DNA from: Tillandsia leiboldiana
Taxonomy: Eukaryota > Streptophyta > Magnoliopsida > Poales > Bromeliaceae
Reading direction: 5' to 3'
Assembly: GCA_029204045.2 (NCBI GenBank)
Contig: CM055061.1
Coordinates: 42,804,977 to 42,868,976 of the forward strand
DNA length: 64,000 bases
The first letter of the stretch is position 1. Each line of letters begins with the position of its first letter. Both the position numbers and the translations under genes were made by a program. The notes under the pieces are model-generated. The model did not search any database and was not told where the DNA came from. It saw only the letters and a list, made by a program, of their open reading frames with translations. Shown here one piece after another: positions 34,638 to 45,735 of the stretch.

Positions 34638-36737
34638 TCCTCCCCCACTAAAAGAAAGTTTCGTCTTCGAAACTAAAGTCATTCCTCAATCCGGAACCTC
34701 AACCAAGTAGGGGGTAAATATCCAACCATCCACCACTCAAGCTCCCAAGGCTGTCTAATAACTCCTCCAGAGACGCGAAGCAATCATCGGGTCTCTATCT
34801 GATACAAAATAGAGGCGGGCCCTCCAGGAATCCGCACCACCTCATCCAAGTACAGCTGGGCGAACCGCTCGAGCTACATAGTAGTCTGCATCGGTACAAG
34901 CATCCGCTCCTCCCAGGGCCCCCGATAATCCAACCACATGTCCATCGGCACAAAAGCTCGATCCGAGTACCTCTGTACTCCTGAGGTATCCAATAAAAGT
35001 CCCCCAACAAATCACACGGACTCTGATCTCTAATCCAAAAACCGTCGGGGTGTAGAAGCAATTTCCCCAATCTCCGGCATCAACACACCGCCATATGCAG
35101 TCGAGAAGACCAGATTGCAAATCAATCTCCAGAAGGACCCAGTACCCTTGCAGCTGGTAAATCAAATCCTCCATGCTCGACAAAAGGGTACTTGTTCCAG
35201 ATGGTCACTTCATCTAATTCTCGGGGTCCACACCAAGCCGAAGTGAACCAACCATCCACAACTCGACTAGCACCGGCGCCCCGAAGGAGACACACTTGGC
35301 CCGACAAAATTCCCAAAACATCGAATCCTGGAGTTGTGTCCTCAACTCTCAAACTAGTGACATGCTAGACAACTCCGATAGGAGAACAGCCGGGAACTCG
35401 CAACCAAATGGGGTATCCCCGAGTCCCGGCGCCGCCGTAGGCCTCTCAACCATACCAGCCAAAAAGGCTACTCATCCACTGCGAAACATCCGCCTCGCTC
35501 ACGCAATCAAAACCATAGAGGGGAAGATAACCCTCAAGCAACCCAAGTACACCAACACCTTCGGGCCTGGCTCCCCAAGAAAACTGCCTCGCGGCATAAT
35601 CAACCGCCGCGAAAGAAAACCGAACCCGCCAACCCAACAAGTACCACAACAACATCCCGCAGCTGAGCCAAGACCATCAGGTCTACCGGCAAAATCCAGG
35701 ACTCAAGCTGCACCGGGCAGGACCAACAACTCTCCTCCACATGCTAAGCGCGATCGGGAAAATAAGCCTCCCGTGCGCGTGGTGACCATCCTGCCCCCCA
35801 ACCCAAGCAATGAAGCAAAAGCACTACCCACCAAGAAGGGAATTCTCTCGTATCAAGAAGATACGAATCCAAAAGTCCGGAACAACTCAAACCTACCACC
35901 ACACCGACCGCTGTAACATATGTGCTCTGACCGTCTCAAAAATCCACTATCCTGGAAAAGAAATCGAGAATGCCTCCTCCGACTGATCTGTCCTCCATCA
36001 CCCGGCGCCAAGCGCCTTAGTCAGAATTCACCTCATGCGGCAGATCCCAATCCAAGGGAACTACAATGCCACGCTCCATACCCGGCACCTACTCCAATGA
36101 GGCGTCCCTAATCCGTACTAGAGGGACCCAATGAGTTAAAAGGTATCCTGGGGCAATCCACTCTCAAACACTCATATCATATGCGCCCCGTCCCTCTACA
36201 CATGGAGCGTGCAGTTCATCAACTGCGTTAACTCTTGACATAAAAGGCTTCCAAGTACTCTCTATCCCCCACTGAACAAGACCCTGCCTCCAAGGGCTCC
36301 ATACTCAATCCCACGAATCGGAATGACTCCTCCGCCAAAACTGGCTCACTCGATCGTCGCAATCCCACAGCTTACCCGCTGTCAACTATCCACCCTGCCT
36401 CGGTGCCCCAACACTAAACGTCGGCACGGAGGGGGCTACTCGTTACTCCGACAACTGTGCCACTGCGCTGCTCCGACAACTGTGCCACTGCGCTGATCCG
36501 ACAACTGTGTCACTGCTCCGCTGATCTGCCTCCAACACACCTACCCTTCGGGTCCGGAGCTCTCAGACTCCAATCTGGGTATCCGGCCCGAAACAACCAG
36601 CTCAGACCCAACTGCCGCACCAAGGTGCACCCGGGTCAGGGCCCAACGTCGGGGAGACACCGCTCACCACGACAAAACCGCAAATCAGCATACCCCAAAC
36701 ACTCGACCCAATCTAGCGAAAGTCAAGGACATCCCTC

Positions 36738-36790
36738 TATTTTTGTGACTTTATGTTGTCTGCAGCCAACATAACTGTCCCACAAAAATA
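36738..36790 (-). promoter_or_regulatory. Leader hairpin with CTGCAG loop, gypsy A (candidate RNA dimerisation signal)
   Basis: On the minus strand the upper stem is TTATGTTG/CAACATAA (8 bp) closing the 8-nt loop G-CTGCAG-A. Below an internal loop, TATTTTTGTG pairs with CACAAAAATA (10 bp). It lies 181 nt from the end of the 5' LTR. See 45604-45643 for the gypsy B counterpart. Confidence 0.6.
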
Positions 36791-36936
36791 GGATATGTCG
36801 ATCCCTCTTCACTCACAGGAAGAGTTAAAAAACTAAATCACCGACTTTCGCAAAATGTCGCGTCTCTCACGCACTAACACCCCAGGGTCCGTCGAAAAGC
36901 CTAGGGTTTCCTAAGTCCCAACTGACCTATCCCTAA

Positions 36937-36948
36937 GCTCTGATACCA
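36937..36948 (-). other. Primer-binding site of gypsy A
   Basis: The minus strand reads TGGTATCAGAGC, complementary to the 3' end of plant initiator tRNA-Met as in many gypsy and copia elements. It sits 7 nt inside the LTR end at 36956. Confidence 0.85.
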
Positions 36949-36955
36949 ACTAATC

Positions 36956-39900
36956 TGTCACGCCCCGGGTGAAAACCAGAACCCGGGCCCGTCTACAGAT
37001 CCGCCGTGCACGCCGAATTTCCCGCGTACACGAAGCGCCAACAACCTGCTCAGATATAAGAGATAATAATATAAGAGCAATAAAACAGAGCTGAACTAAA
37101 AACTAATACATCTCAGACTGAAGATGAAAATAAAATATAATACATCTGTATAAATGATACATCTGTCTCTCCCAGCTCACCAAAATAAAAACAACCTGCT
37201 GGCAAAAGCCAGTCCCAAAAGTAAAGGTACAACTGTCTGAGGAAACATGGGTACATCAACAGTCCAGCTAACCCGCTCATCCTGCCTCGAGATCTATCTA
37301 CTCAACCGTCATCTCTCCTCGACCCGCCGCTGAAAGCCCAGCAGCACCCGCAGAAGACACTGCAAAACAAGGGAAAAGAAAAAGAGGAAAGAAGAATGGG
37401 GGTGAGAACTACTAGTAAACCAGTAGCCTCCCCTAGTGGGTAAAACCTCAAACTCTGACACACCCACTAGGTCTACCAGAGGCAAAAAGGAAAGAAGAGT
37501 GGTAAGCAATAAAACTGCTGAAGAAGGAAAATCTACCACTACTATGCCTCTACAGTACAGTCCTAGACTGGAATAACCGTATGCAACAATAACCAACCGT
37601 CCCAGATGAACCCAATCTGTACCGCCCTCATCATCGGGCAAGTAGCCGCGCCGATGTGATAGCAAAATTCCTGCTGCCGCCCTCATCATCGGGCAAATAA
37701 GCCGCGCCGATGTGATAGCAAAACTGTCCATAACTGTCTGGCCCCGGCCTCCGGAGGGGAACTCGAGGGGAGCGACCCACACGAGGAAAGCATCACCGGG
37801 CAATAACCGCGCCGGTGTGATAAGTAACAAAAGCAGGACTGGATCCCAACAACTCTCAAGTGGAACAAAACCCTCCACTAAAGAAACCCGATCCCCAATC
37901 TGATACATAAGACACATACGGTCAACCGCCCACTATCCGCGGTCACCGCAATACCCACAGTCAACAATCAAACCCAACAACCGACACCCGGTTAACCGCC
38001 CAATCCAAAACCGGGTAAAATAATATGTATCCGGTCAACCGCCTACTATCCGCGGTAGCCGCAATATCCCACATCCCATAATTAAAATACCACCTGTCCC
38101 CGACCCCAAGGTCCCGGCTACACTATCCCGTACCCCTGCTCAAACCCGAGCAACAAGACTCAAAAGTCTAAATAAGAAGGAGAAAAGGAAACAAGCATGG
38201 TTTCTCCTAAGTCAAGTCCCAAAATGATAGTGCAGCAATAAAAAGTGGCCTATCTAGATGACCATACAAGCATGCATATGTCCTCAAGAGCGATAAAAGA
38301 AAGTGTGACAAATAGTGGTTCCACATGTGTATCAATTATTAGCTCCGCATGGATATAACCATCAATATGCTAAAATCATTATTCAACCACACATGTGTAT
38401 AATCCCTGATCCATGATAAATCACCAAAGTGGTACCCGCACATAGATATGTCATAATGTCTCAACAATTTATCCATTTAACCCACTTTCATAAAATCTAT
38501 GTGCTAACATGGCATGTTAATTATTACTATTAAAATATCCCAATAATCCTATTCCAACATGCTATGTCCACCAAATTAATCTCACATAAATCATCTTGAC
38601 CAAATATAATAAACAATTCCACATGCAAGGTTAAGTGCTAACTTAGCAATCCATGATTCCACACACGCATGCATAAGTCCCAATTAAGTATTCAATTATG
38701 TGTCCCACATAGTGATGCTCTAATAACATTTCCAACATGATAGGCTCATGAGAATAGCAATTATCAATCATAATGCTCCAAAGATGATCACTCTAATACT
38801 CCTAGTGGGTAAGTCAGAAAAGAGGGATATAGCAACCACCCACCTGAAGTGCTGACTGTCCAAATCCCACAGCTGAAAATACCAGGTAAATCCAAATCTC
38901 CTACTCCAATGAGTCCAGTAGCACCCGCAACTCTCCTGGGCACAATACAAAGTCCACAATTACACATAAATTCCCAACACTGCTCTTACACTCACATACA
39001 ACTTCAGTCCCAAAGATGCTTAATTTTCACCTGCTAAAAATGCCCAGAAAATTCCCAAAAAAATATCACAACGATCCTCGCATCGATACCTTCGAAATGG
39101 CTGTTTACATGCCCAAATCAGAGTTCGGTAAGTCAAGATATAAATTCGGCAATGTGGTACACTCAAACAAAATCTGTATCAAAATACTGTAGCACTGTAC
39201 ACAGGGAAACAGGGATTTTCACCTCGAAATAAATCTCCGAAAAATCCAAGAAAAATATGAGCGCGTTCCTTGCGATCTGTAGATGAAAAAGTTGTATAAG
39301 CTCGTTCCCGTCTGACGCTCGTGCGAAAAGATATGGCCAAAACAGCTCGATGCTGCCTCAAAAATCCACACAGAAAATGGGTCACAGTGTTGCCACGGGA
39401 TCCGTGCCAAAAACTCGAAACAGGAAAGCGCGATCAATATGAAAGATAAGGCCCTACCTCTTAGGAGTCTCCCGGTGCAAAAATCGCTGAAAAAGACGAT
39501 CGGGGTAGCCCAGGGGAGAAATTACACCGAACAGCGACGAAGAGGAACACCTGAAATGCAACGTGGCACTACGCCGAAAAATCTAGAACCTCGGGATGCG
39601 TGCTACCAAAAATCCCAAAACTCTGCAGGAAGATCAAGGACTTGAAGATGAAAATCTTCCAAGAGGGGAGCTCGGGGAGATCATGCGAGGGCTGAGAGAA
39701 AAAGAACAGAAAAGATGGCTCGGGCTGCCTATTTATAGGCTGAAGAAAACAATTGGGAAAATTCCCATCTTGTCCCAACTTTCGGGCGCCCGGTCCGGTC
39801 CGCCCGAATTCGGGCGCGCACAGTGCGGCCCGGCCCGCCAAGTTTCGGGCGCGCACAGTGCGGCCCAGCCCGGCCCATCCCGTCGCACGGGATCGCGCTT

Positions 39901-40748
39901 CCGTCCGACCCGCCTCAGGGCCCGCCACGTGTCCGCCGAACCCGGGACAGCCATGCAAGTGCCCGCGGAGTGCGCCACGTGGCCCCGCCCGCAGTCAACG
40001 CGGTGGGTAGCGCCTGCGAATCAGCGGGCGCCACGTGGCGCTGTCCACGACCGGCCCACCTGCCCGCGTACGGCTACCTGCCCCGACACCTGGCCCGCGC
40101 GTTGTGTGGACCGCGCGCACCAAGGCCAGCCAACCACAAGGCGACACGTGGCAAACCCTCGGTCCACCATGCACCCCGCAAAAGTCCGTGGACCGCGCCG
40201 CCTGAACCATCCAAACACAAACCGCCACGTGGCACCGCCCTGGTGCACGCCCACCGCGTGGACTGCGCACCTGCCCGCGCCCCCACGCCCCTGCCCGCGC
40301 CGCTGTGCCGCCTGCCCGAGGCCGCGCCGCCGCCCTCCGCCGCCGCCGACGCCGGCGATCGCCGGAAACACTGTTCCGGCAGTGAACAGTAAATTTACTG
40401 TAGCAAGCTCCGAAAAATACATGTAAATAGCCCATTTTGACCGTTTTCGCGCGCTGAGTCCAAATCCGGTGTCCGATTTGCCAAATTCCAATCCCAAAAT
40501 TTGCCGAATGCATCCGGAAAGGTGTTCCTTTGTCCGAACTTCGCGCTGAGCCAAATTTTAATATCCGTTTCACGCGAAACCACTTCTAAAGATCCGACGG
40601 AGTCAACCGATCACCCACGTGATCCATTTCCAGCCCGAAGTCCAACACTTGTGTCCAAATTGTGCACAAACACCACCGACACCCCACGTAGGCCACCAGA
40701 AGCCACCCAACGCACTGCAACAGCTCCGCGGAGATCCAGGTCATCACA
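36956..40748 (-). repeat. 5' LTR of gypsy A (3793 bp)
   Basis: Nearly identical to 30987-34637. The minus-strand TATA box is at 39730-39738. The 16-bp palindrome is at 40386-40401. The G-box cluster lies at about 39920-40235. An additional segment of about 146 bp lies at about 39113-39260. The plus-strand end, GGTCATCACA, is followed by the GTATG duplication. Confidence 0.88.
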
Positions 40749-40753
40749 GTATG

Positions 40754-41411
40754 ATCAGTGCAGTTGAGACTTGGGACTTCACCTGCTGATGTGACGATTC
40801 AAGGACAGCTCCAGGACTTGGATTGAGCACACAGGTTGGACTGGTTGGTGCGGTGCCGTGCTACGACTGATAATGGAATGAGAGCAGTTACCCTTCTACG
40901 AGTTGGACAGGAGGAGTTCATTTTTCTCGGGTTGCCGGCGTATCCTTCCAGCAGCATGGGCTTCTGCGACTGTGGACAGACGCCTCCTCGGGAGCAGATG
41001 TGATGTTTAGGACTAGAGGTTGTGTCCTTAGGAGTCTCGGTTAGTGTAGATTTCATTTTTGTAGCCACAGCAGGAACGGCACCAACACTTCTCTCCCTTT
41101 TTTCGCCTTTGTGCTGAAATTTACGAACAGGACGAAAACTTCGAAAGATTGCTCCAGAAATGGAGACAGTGCCCGAACCTGTTCATGTTTGATTGGGGCG
41201 AAGTCACTGATCTTTCGAAATTTTTGAACTTTTCGCTAATTTCAGCTGTTTTCTAAATCGAGGGTTGGGGTTGATGACTTTCCTGCTCGTGGAGCCGTAC
41301 CTTTCTTGTTAGTTTAGTGTTTGAGTTCTTTGGGTTGATTTGATTGTTTTAGTTTTGTTGTTGTAGTGTGTTTCAGTTTCGGGGACGAAACTTTCTTTTA
41401 GTGGGGGAGGA
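40754..41411 (+). other. Gypsy B internal region 1, 3' non-coding part and polypurine tract
   Basis: It continues 30986 after the gypsy A insertion and matches 47240-47901. No ORF. It ends GGGGACGAAACTTTCTTTTA followed by the polypurine tract GTGGGGGAGGA (41401-41411). Confidence 0.85.
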
Positions 41412-44400
41412 TGTGGTGACCCCGATCCCCGTGTAGCTTCTCCCATGAACCGTGGTGTAGAACACCTAGTGTTGGTGTGTCTTGCCATAGTGCTTCAAAG
41501 GGATGCCACAGATGGACCCTGTGTGATATCCACAGCTGGATTGGCCTTCGGCTGCATTTGCCAAACTTTTGAAATGGTTTTGGGCCAAACAGAGGTTGGA
41601 TTTTGATTCAGCGCGGAAAAACGCTTGAAAACGGCTATTTGCTTGTTTGATTATGAGTCCGGATGCCCAAAAACGGACTCTCGGAAGTTTTCGCTGAATT
41701 TCGGTGCATGGGAGGGGCCGTGGACCGCCGGCTGCCACGTGGCGGCCTGTTATTGGCCGGTCCGCAGCACTCGGTCCATAGAGTGGCGCGGCTAGGTGTA
41801 CGGACCCGGCGCATGGACACGTGGCGTCGCCTGATTGGCGGGCTTGTGATGCGCGGTCTACTGGGTGGCGCGGCAGCGCATGGACCAAGGCGGGTGGACA
41901 CGTGGCAGTCCCCAATTGGTCGGTGCATGCGGCGCGGTCCACGGAACCCGAAGTAGGGTGCGTGGACCGGGTGCAGGGGACACGTGTCGGCGTGCTACTC
42001 GCGGGGTCACGAGGCGCGGCGCACGGGGTCACAGGCGGGCGCCTCGGGGCGCGTGCGTGGCAGGCGGCCAGGCTGCGCCTGCCCGCACGTGTGACCGCGA
42101 CAGTGCCAGGGACAGGTGGCGCTCTGCGATTGGCGGGCGCCACCTACCCGTTTGACCGAGGAGTCGCCACGCGGCGGCACCACACGCGCCCCGCACGGCT
42201 GTTTGCTGTGCGGGACACGTGTCGGTCACCGGGAGGGCCACGTGCCCACTCCCGGTGCGCCCCGCACAGCTGTTTGCTGCGCGGGTGACGTGGCAACACG
42301 TGAGGATTCCGGGAGCCTATAGTGTTTTCCCTCTACGGTTGGACTCGGGCGCCCGAATCTTCGGGAGCGCCCGAATCCGGGGACATGGTTGGAATTTCTT
42401 CAATTGTTTTTCTGCGGCCTATATAAAGCCCGAGCCGCCTTCACTTGCAGGGTTTTGACATTTCCGAGCTTCAAACCGACTGGTAGTCTGCAGCAAAGTT
42501 GATCCCCACGCAGTGCTGCATCCATCTGTCGATTTTGAGGATTTTACGTGGCACGCTTATCGAGGTTTCCATTTTCTTGGCGCATTGCGACGTTCCTTCG
42601 CCGGTGTTTCTCCCGTCGCGTTTCGGTGCGCGAGCTCCCCCGGCCTACTCCGACGACCTTTTTGAGCGATTTCTTCGCCGTTGGATCCGGGACAGGTAAG
42701 GCTACGATCTTGGTATTTTCAGCATTTCCTTGTTTCTCGCTTTTCGAGGAGTTCTTCCATGCTTACTGGGACCCTGGTTTTCTGGGAGGATTTCGAGGAT
42801 AGCAGATTGATTCGGGGTTTTCTCCGCGCTCGGACATCAGATTGAGAGAATCCTTTGCAATTTTTGTATCTACTCGTCGCTAGGATTATCATAGTATTTT
42901 TCTTGGATTTTTCCGAGACCTTCCCGGAGGTATGGTTTTCTCCATTCATCTGTGCATGGGATTACAGTTGTGTGGTTGTGAGGTTTTGCGCACCTGTGTT
43001 GTGGAATTTGTAACTTGGCCTACGGTGCTCGGAATTGGGCGGTTAGGTACCCGTTTCGAAGGTCTCGACGCGAGGATTGCGGTGGTATTTTTATTGGAAT
43101 TTTTGGAGGTTGTTTTATAGGTGAGAATTTCGCATTAAGAGGATTGTTCCCAGCAGAATTGTAAAACTTGGATTTTATGGAATTAAGTGTAACTTTGGGT
43201 TGTATTTTTGTACCCAGGAAGTATTGAACACTGTTCCGGTATTGTTGGATTGGTGGGTGAGTAGAGATATCTATTTCTGGGTATTCTCAGTTGTACGACT
43301 CCGGACAGTTAGCACCTTCAGGTGGGTGGCTTCGCTTTCAGGATCTATGGACTATGCACTAATTCTATTGATATAGAATCATGCATGATAGTGATTGGAC
43401 TTGGTAGCATGCTAGAATTTGAATGTTAATATTCTTTGTATTTATCTGATGATCTATGATCTCTTTTGCTTCCTACCACCTGTTAAATTATGGTTATCTT
43501 GGAATCTGACCTAGCACCCCCGTCATATGTTTCATGTGTAACCAGATCAGTAGAAAACCCTCACTTGGGCTAGGGTTATCTATGTTTAGACATCCACACA
43601 TTGTGTTTCATTCCTGGACTTAGTGTTATCCTCGCCCGGGTAGTGGGCCGAGCGGTCGGGACTTCCTTTTAGTGTGGGATGCATTTGCACTCGTGCTTGG
43701 GAGCAGAGTGGAGTCGGGTAGATGTAGTGGATCGCTTGTCTGTACCGGGAACCGTTTGTGGTAAACGGTGGTCCCGGGAGATCTTGTTTTCCCCTGTTTG
43801 GGTTGTCGCCACGGTGTTAGTGGCAGTAGTGTACCTGTGTTTGCTGGACCTAGAACCCAGAACCCTTTTCGACATACACATGATTTTAGTCTACCAATGT
43901 TTTCTTCCAAGCATCGAAGGGCCGCTGGAGTCTGTTCTTGTTTGATTGGTCAAAGGCATCAGCCCTTCGGGGTTTGGGTAAAATACTTGTTTTACAACTG
44001 TTTTTCCTAAAAGAACTAAAAATCATTAAAAAATGGGTTTCTCCTCAAATCAAGATAGTTTTTCAAAAAGGGAACTACTTTTAATCCTCACCCTGTGTGG
44101 GTTAAGTGAAAATGGTTTTCAATAACAAATGTCACCTTTTTCCTGGAAATCTCCCCACTCGAAAGGATTCGTGTGGTCTGGGTTCTAGGGGCCGTTCCTT
44201 TGTCGGGACGAAAGCCACGGGGGCCGAGCCTGGAACCTGTTCTTGTTTGATAGGGTTGTAGGTGTTGGTCTCCCGTAACTTTCGGGCCCTGGTTGGTGTC
44301 TTCTGCGTGTTGTACCGAGGTTGTCGTGTTCCTGAACTATAAGGGGGTCGGGAACTTCGATAGGCGGAGCCTAGAGTCTGTTCTTGTTTGATAGGGTTCT

Positions 44401-45433
44401 AAGCATCGGCCTATCGGGTTTCCGATCCCTTATGGTGTCGGTCTTTCCTGTGAGTTTAGTGTTCTGTTGTGGGAGCCGTCTAGCGGACGGTGGTCCCGGC
44501 TGTGTTGTTTTCCAGCCTGTAAGTGAGCGTTGGTGTTGTTAGTCGATCTTGTTGATCGTGGTTTGGACTATAGCCTGCATGAGCCATATTGAGCTCGACA
44601 AAGATACGCGGATACTTTTCTCGGTGGGGTCGCGCCCTTCGAGTGCCACTCCGGAGTTGGGCCTGTTACTTGCTATCGCGACTTGTCGACGCAGTCCCTC
44701 TGGCTGGGCCAGTTTTGGCAGTCACGGACACCCTACGGTAGACCCGTCCTGTTGAGGATGTCAAGCAGTAGGTGGGCGCAGGTTTGACTGGACCCTATGC
44801 GGCAGTCAGTGTAGATTGGGTGAGTATACTGTGTGAGTTAGTTGATGCATCATGTTTCCATCTGTTCCACTTTTTGATCTTCTAGATAGAGGCATAGTAG
44901 CTGTAGAGTTACTTTTCCAGCCCTTTTATTTCAGTTTTATATTGTTACTTTATGCCTCTAGTAGACTTAGTGGGCAGACCGACGGGCTTGTTGGCGGCAC
45001 CCACTGAGAACTACTTGGGACGTAGTTCTCACACCCGTCGTGGTGTCTTTTCCCACAGGGACTTCTACTCCTGTTCCTGCTGCTCCAGTTACTGATCCGG
45101 CTGATTGAGGTAAGGGAGTCGCGAGATAGATTCCTACCAGTCATCGTCGTCCAGAGCGTAGATGTACCCCTTTACTTTTTGAGAGTTCATGTTGAGAGAC
45201 CTTTGTAGTGAGGTATAGAGTTGTATTTTATTTTACAGTTCGAGAGACTTATGTTTTGGGGAGGTTTTTGAGTTGTATATACTTTCATTTTCAGCAGTTT
45301 ACTTTCAGCTCTGATATCTGTATAGTATAGTTGATCTTTTGCAGGTTAGTCGCTTCGTCTATACGGGGCTTTCCGTATGGGTGGCGGATCTGTTGGCGAG
45401 CCCGGGTCGCAGTTTCGACGCCGGGGCGTGACA
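41412..45433 (+). repeat. Middle LTR of gypsy B (4022 bp)
   Basis: TGTGGTGACC to GGGGCGTGACA. U3 has G-boxes at 41736, 41818, 41899 and 41981, spaced 81-82 bp, plus further ACGTG motifs near 42216-42300. The TATA box TATATAAAG is at 42419-42427. The transcribed stretch 42450-42695 contains no ATG and ends at a consensus splice donor, CAG|GTAAGG (42696). The 43900-44500 part repeats a TGTTCTTGTTTGAT..GG phrase three times. Confidence 0.88.
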
Positions 45434-45441
45434 GATTAGTG

Positions 45442-45453
45442 TGGTATCAGAGC
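45442..45453 (+). other. Primer-binding site of gypsy B
   Basis: TGGTATCAGAGC lies 8 nt after the LTR end and is complementary to plant initiator tRNA-Met. Confidence 0.88.
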
Positions 45454-45603
45454 CTAGGATGTGGGTCATTGTGGACTTAGAAACCCTAGGCTTCTGGTTG
45501 GACATTAGGATGACTACGTGAGAGTCGTGACTTTTAGCGAGAGTCCTGATTGAGTTTTATACCTCTCCCATGGGACGGGATGAGTGATTTGCATGTTTAT
45601 TCT

Positions 45604-45643
45604 CCTAAGCGATTATGTTGGCTGCAGACAACATAATGCTAGG
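45604..45643 (+). promoter_or_regulatory. Leader hairpin with CTGCAG loop, gypsy B (candidate RNA dimerisation signal)
   Basis: The upper stem is TTATGTTG/CAACATAA (45613-45620 and 45629-45636). The 8-nt loop is G-CTGCAG-A, with six self-complementary bases between purines. The lower stem pairs CCTA(A)GC with GCTAGG. It lies 180 nt past the LTR and about 90 nt before the gag ATG. Confidence 0.6.
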
Positions 45644-45735
45644 GAATGGATGACATGTCTTAGACTTTCGCTGGATTGGGTCGAGTGTTGTTTGGTACTG
45701 TCCTGATGTGTGCATGTGTATTGCAGGTGGGCACG

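Larger units (their letters stand above)
34638..36955 (-). pseudogene. Internal region of gypsy A: remnants of gag leader, reverse transcriptase and integrase
   Basis: On the minus strand, after the primer-binding site come a leader hairpin (36738-36790) and a decayed gag start near 36650, where CTCCCCGACG remains but the ATG does not. Near 36440-36520 there is a 25-bp tandem repeat of about three units. About 35081-35215 reads TIWNKYPF and MEDLIYQLQGYWVLLEIDLQSG, a degraded match to the reverse transcriptase blocks around NRYPLPRIDDLFDQLQGA and KIDLRSGYHQ. About 34745-34866 reads AQLYLDEVVRIPGGPAS and SDRDPMIASRLWRSY, a degraded integrase core. Stops and frame changes are frequent. The polypurine tract is the complement of TCCTCCCCCACT at 34638-34649. 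Confidence 0.75.
30987..40748 (-). mobile_element. Gypsy A: long-LTR element with decayed internal region, nested in gypsy B
   Basis: It is flanked by GTATG (30982-30986 and 40749-40753). It has a minus-strand orientation: 5' LTR 36956-40748, primer-binding site at 36937-36948, internal region 34638-36955, polypurine tract next to 34637, 3' LTR 30987-34637. LTR ends are TGTGATGACC and GGGGCGTGACA. The two LTRs look nearly identical over 3.6 kb, yet the 2.3-kb internal region has only scrambled traces of reverse transcriptase and integrase. It therefore moved recently with help from another element. Confidence 0.88.
42696..45726 (+). other. Possible 5'-leader intron of gypsy B gag mRNA
   Basis: The donor CAG|GTAAGG is at 42696. 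The acceptor TATTGCAG at 45726 lies 9 nt before the gag ATG. The interval would remove U5, the primer-binding site, the leader hairpin and many upstream ATGs, while the exon upstream has none. This is a sequence prediction only. The same donor recurs in the right LTR near 49184. Confidence 0.45.
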
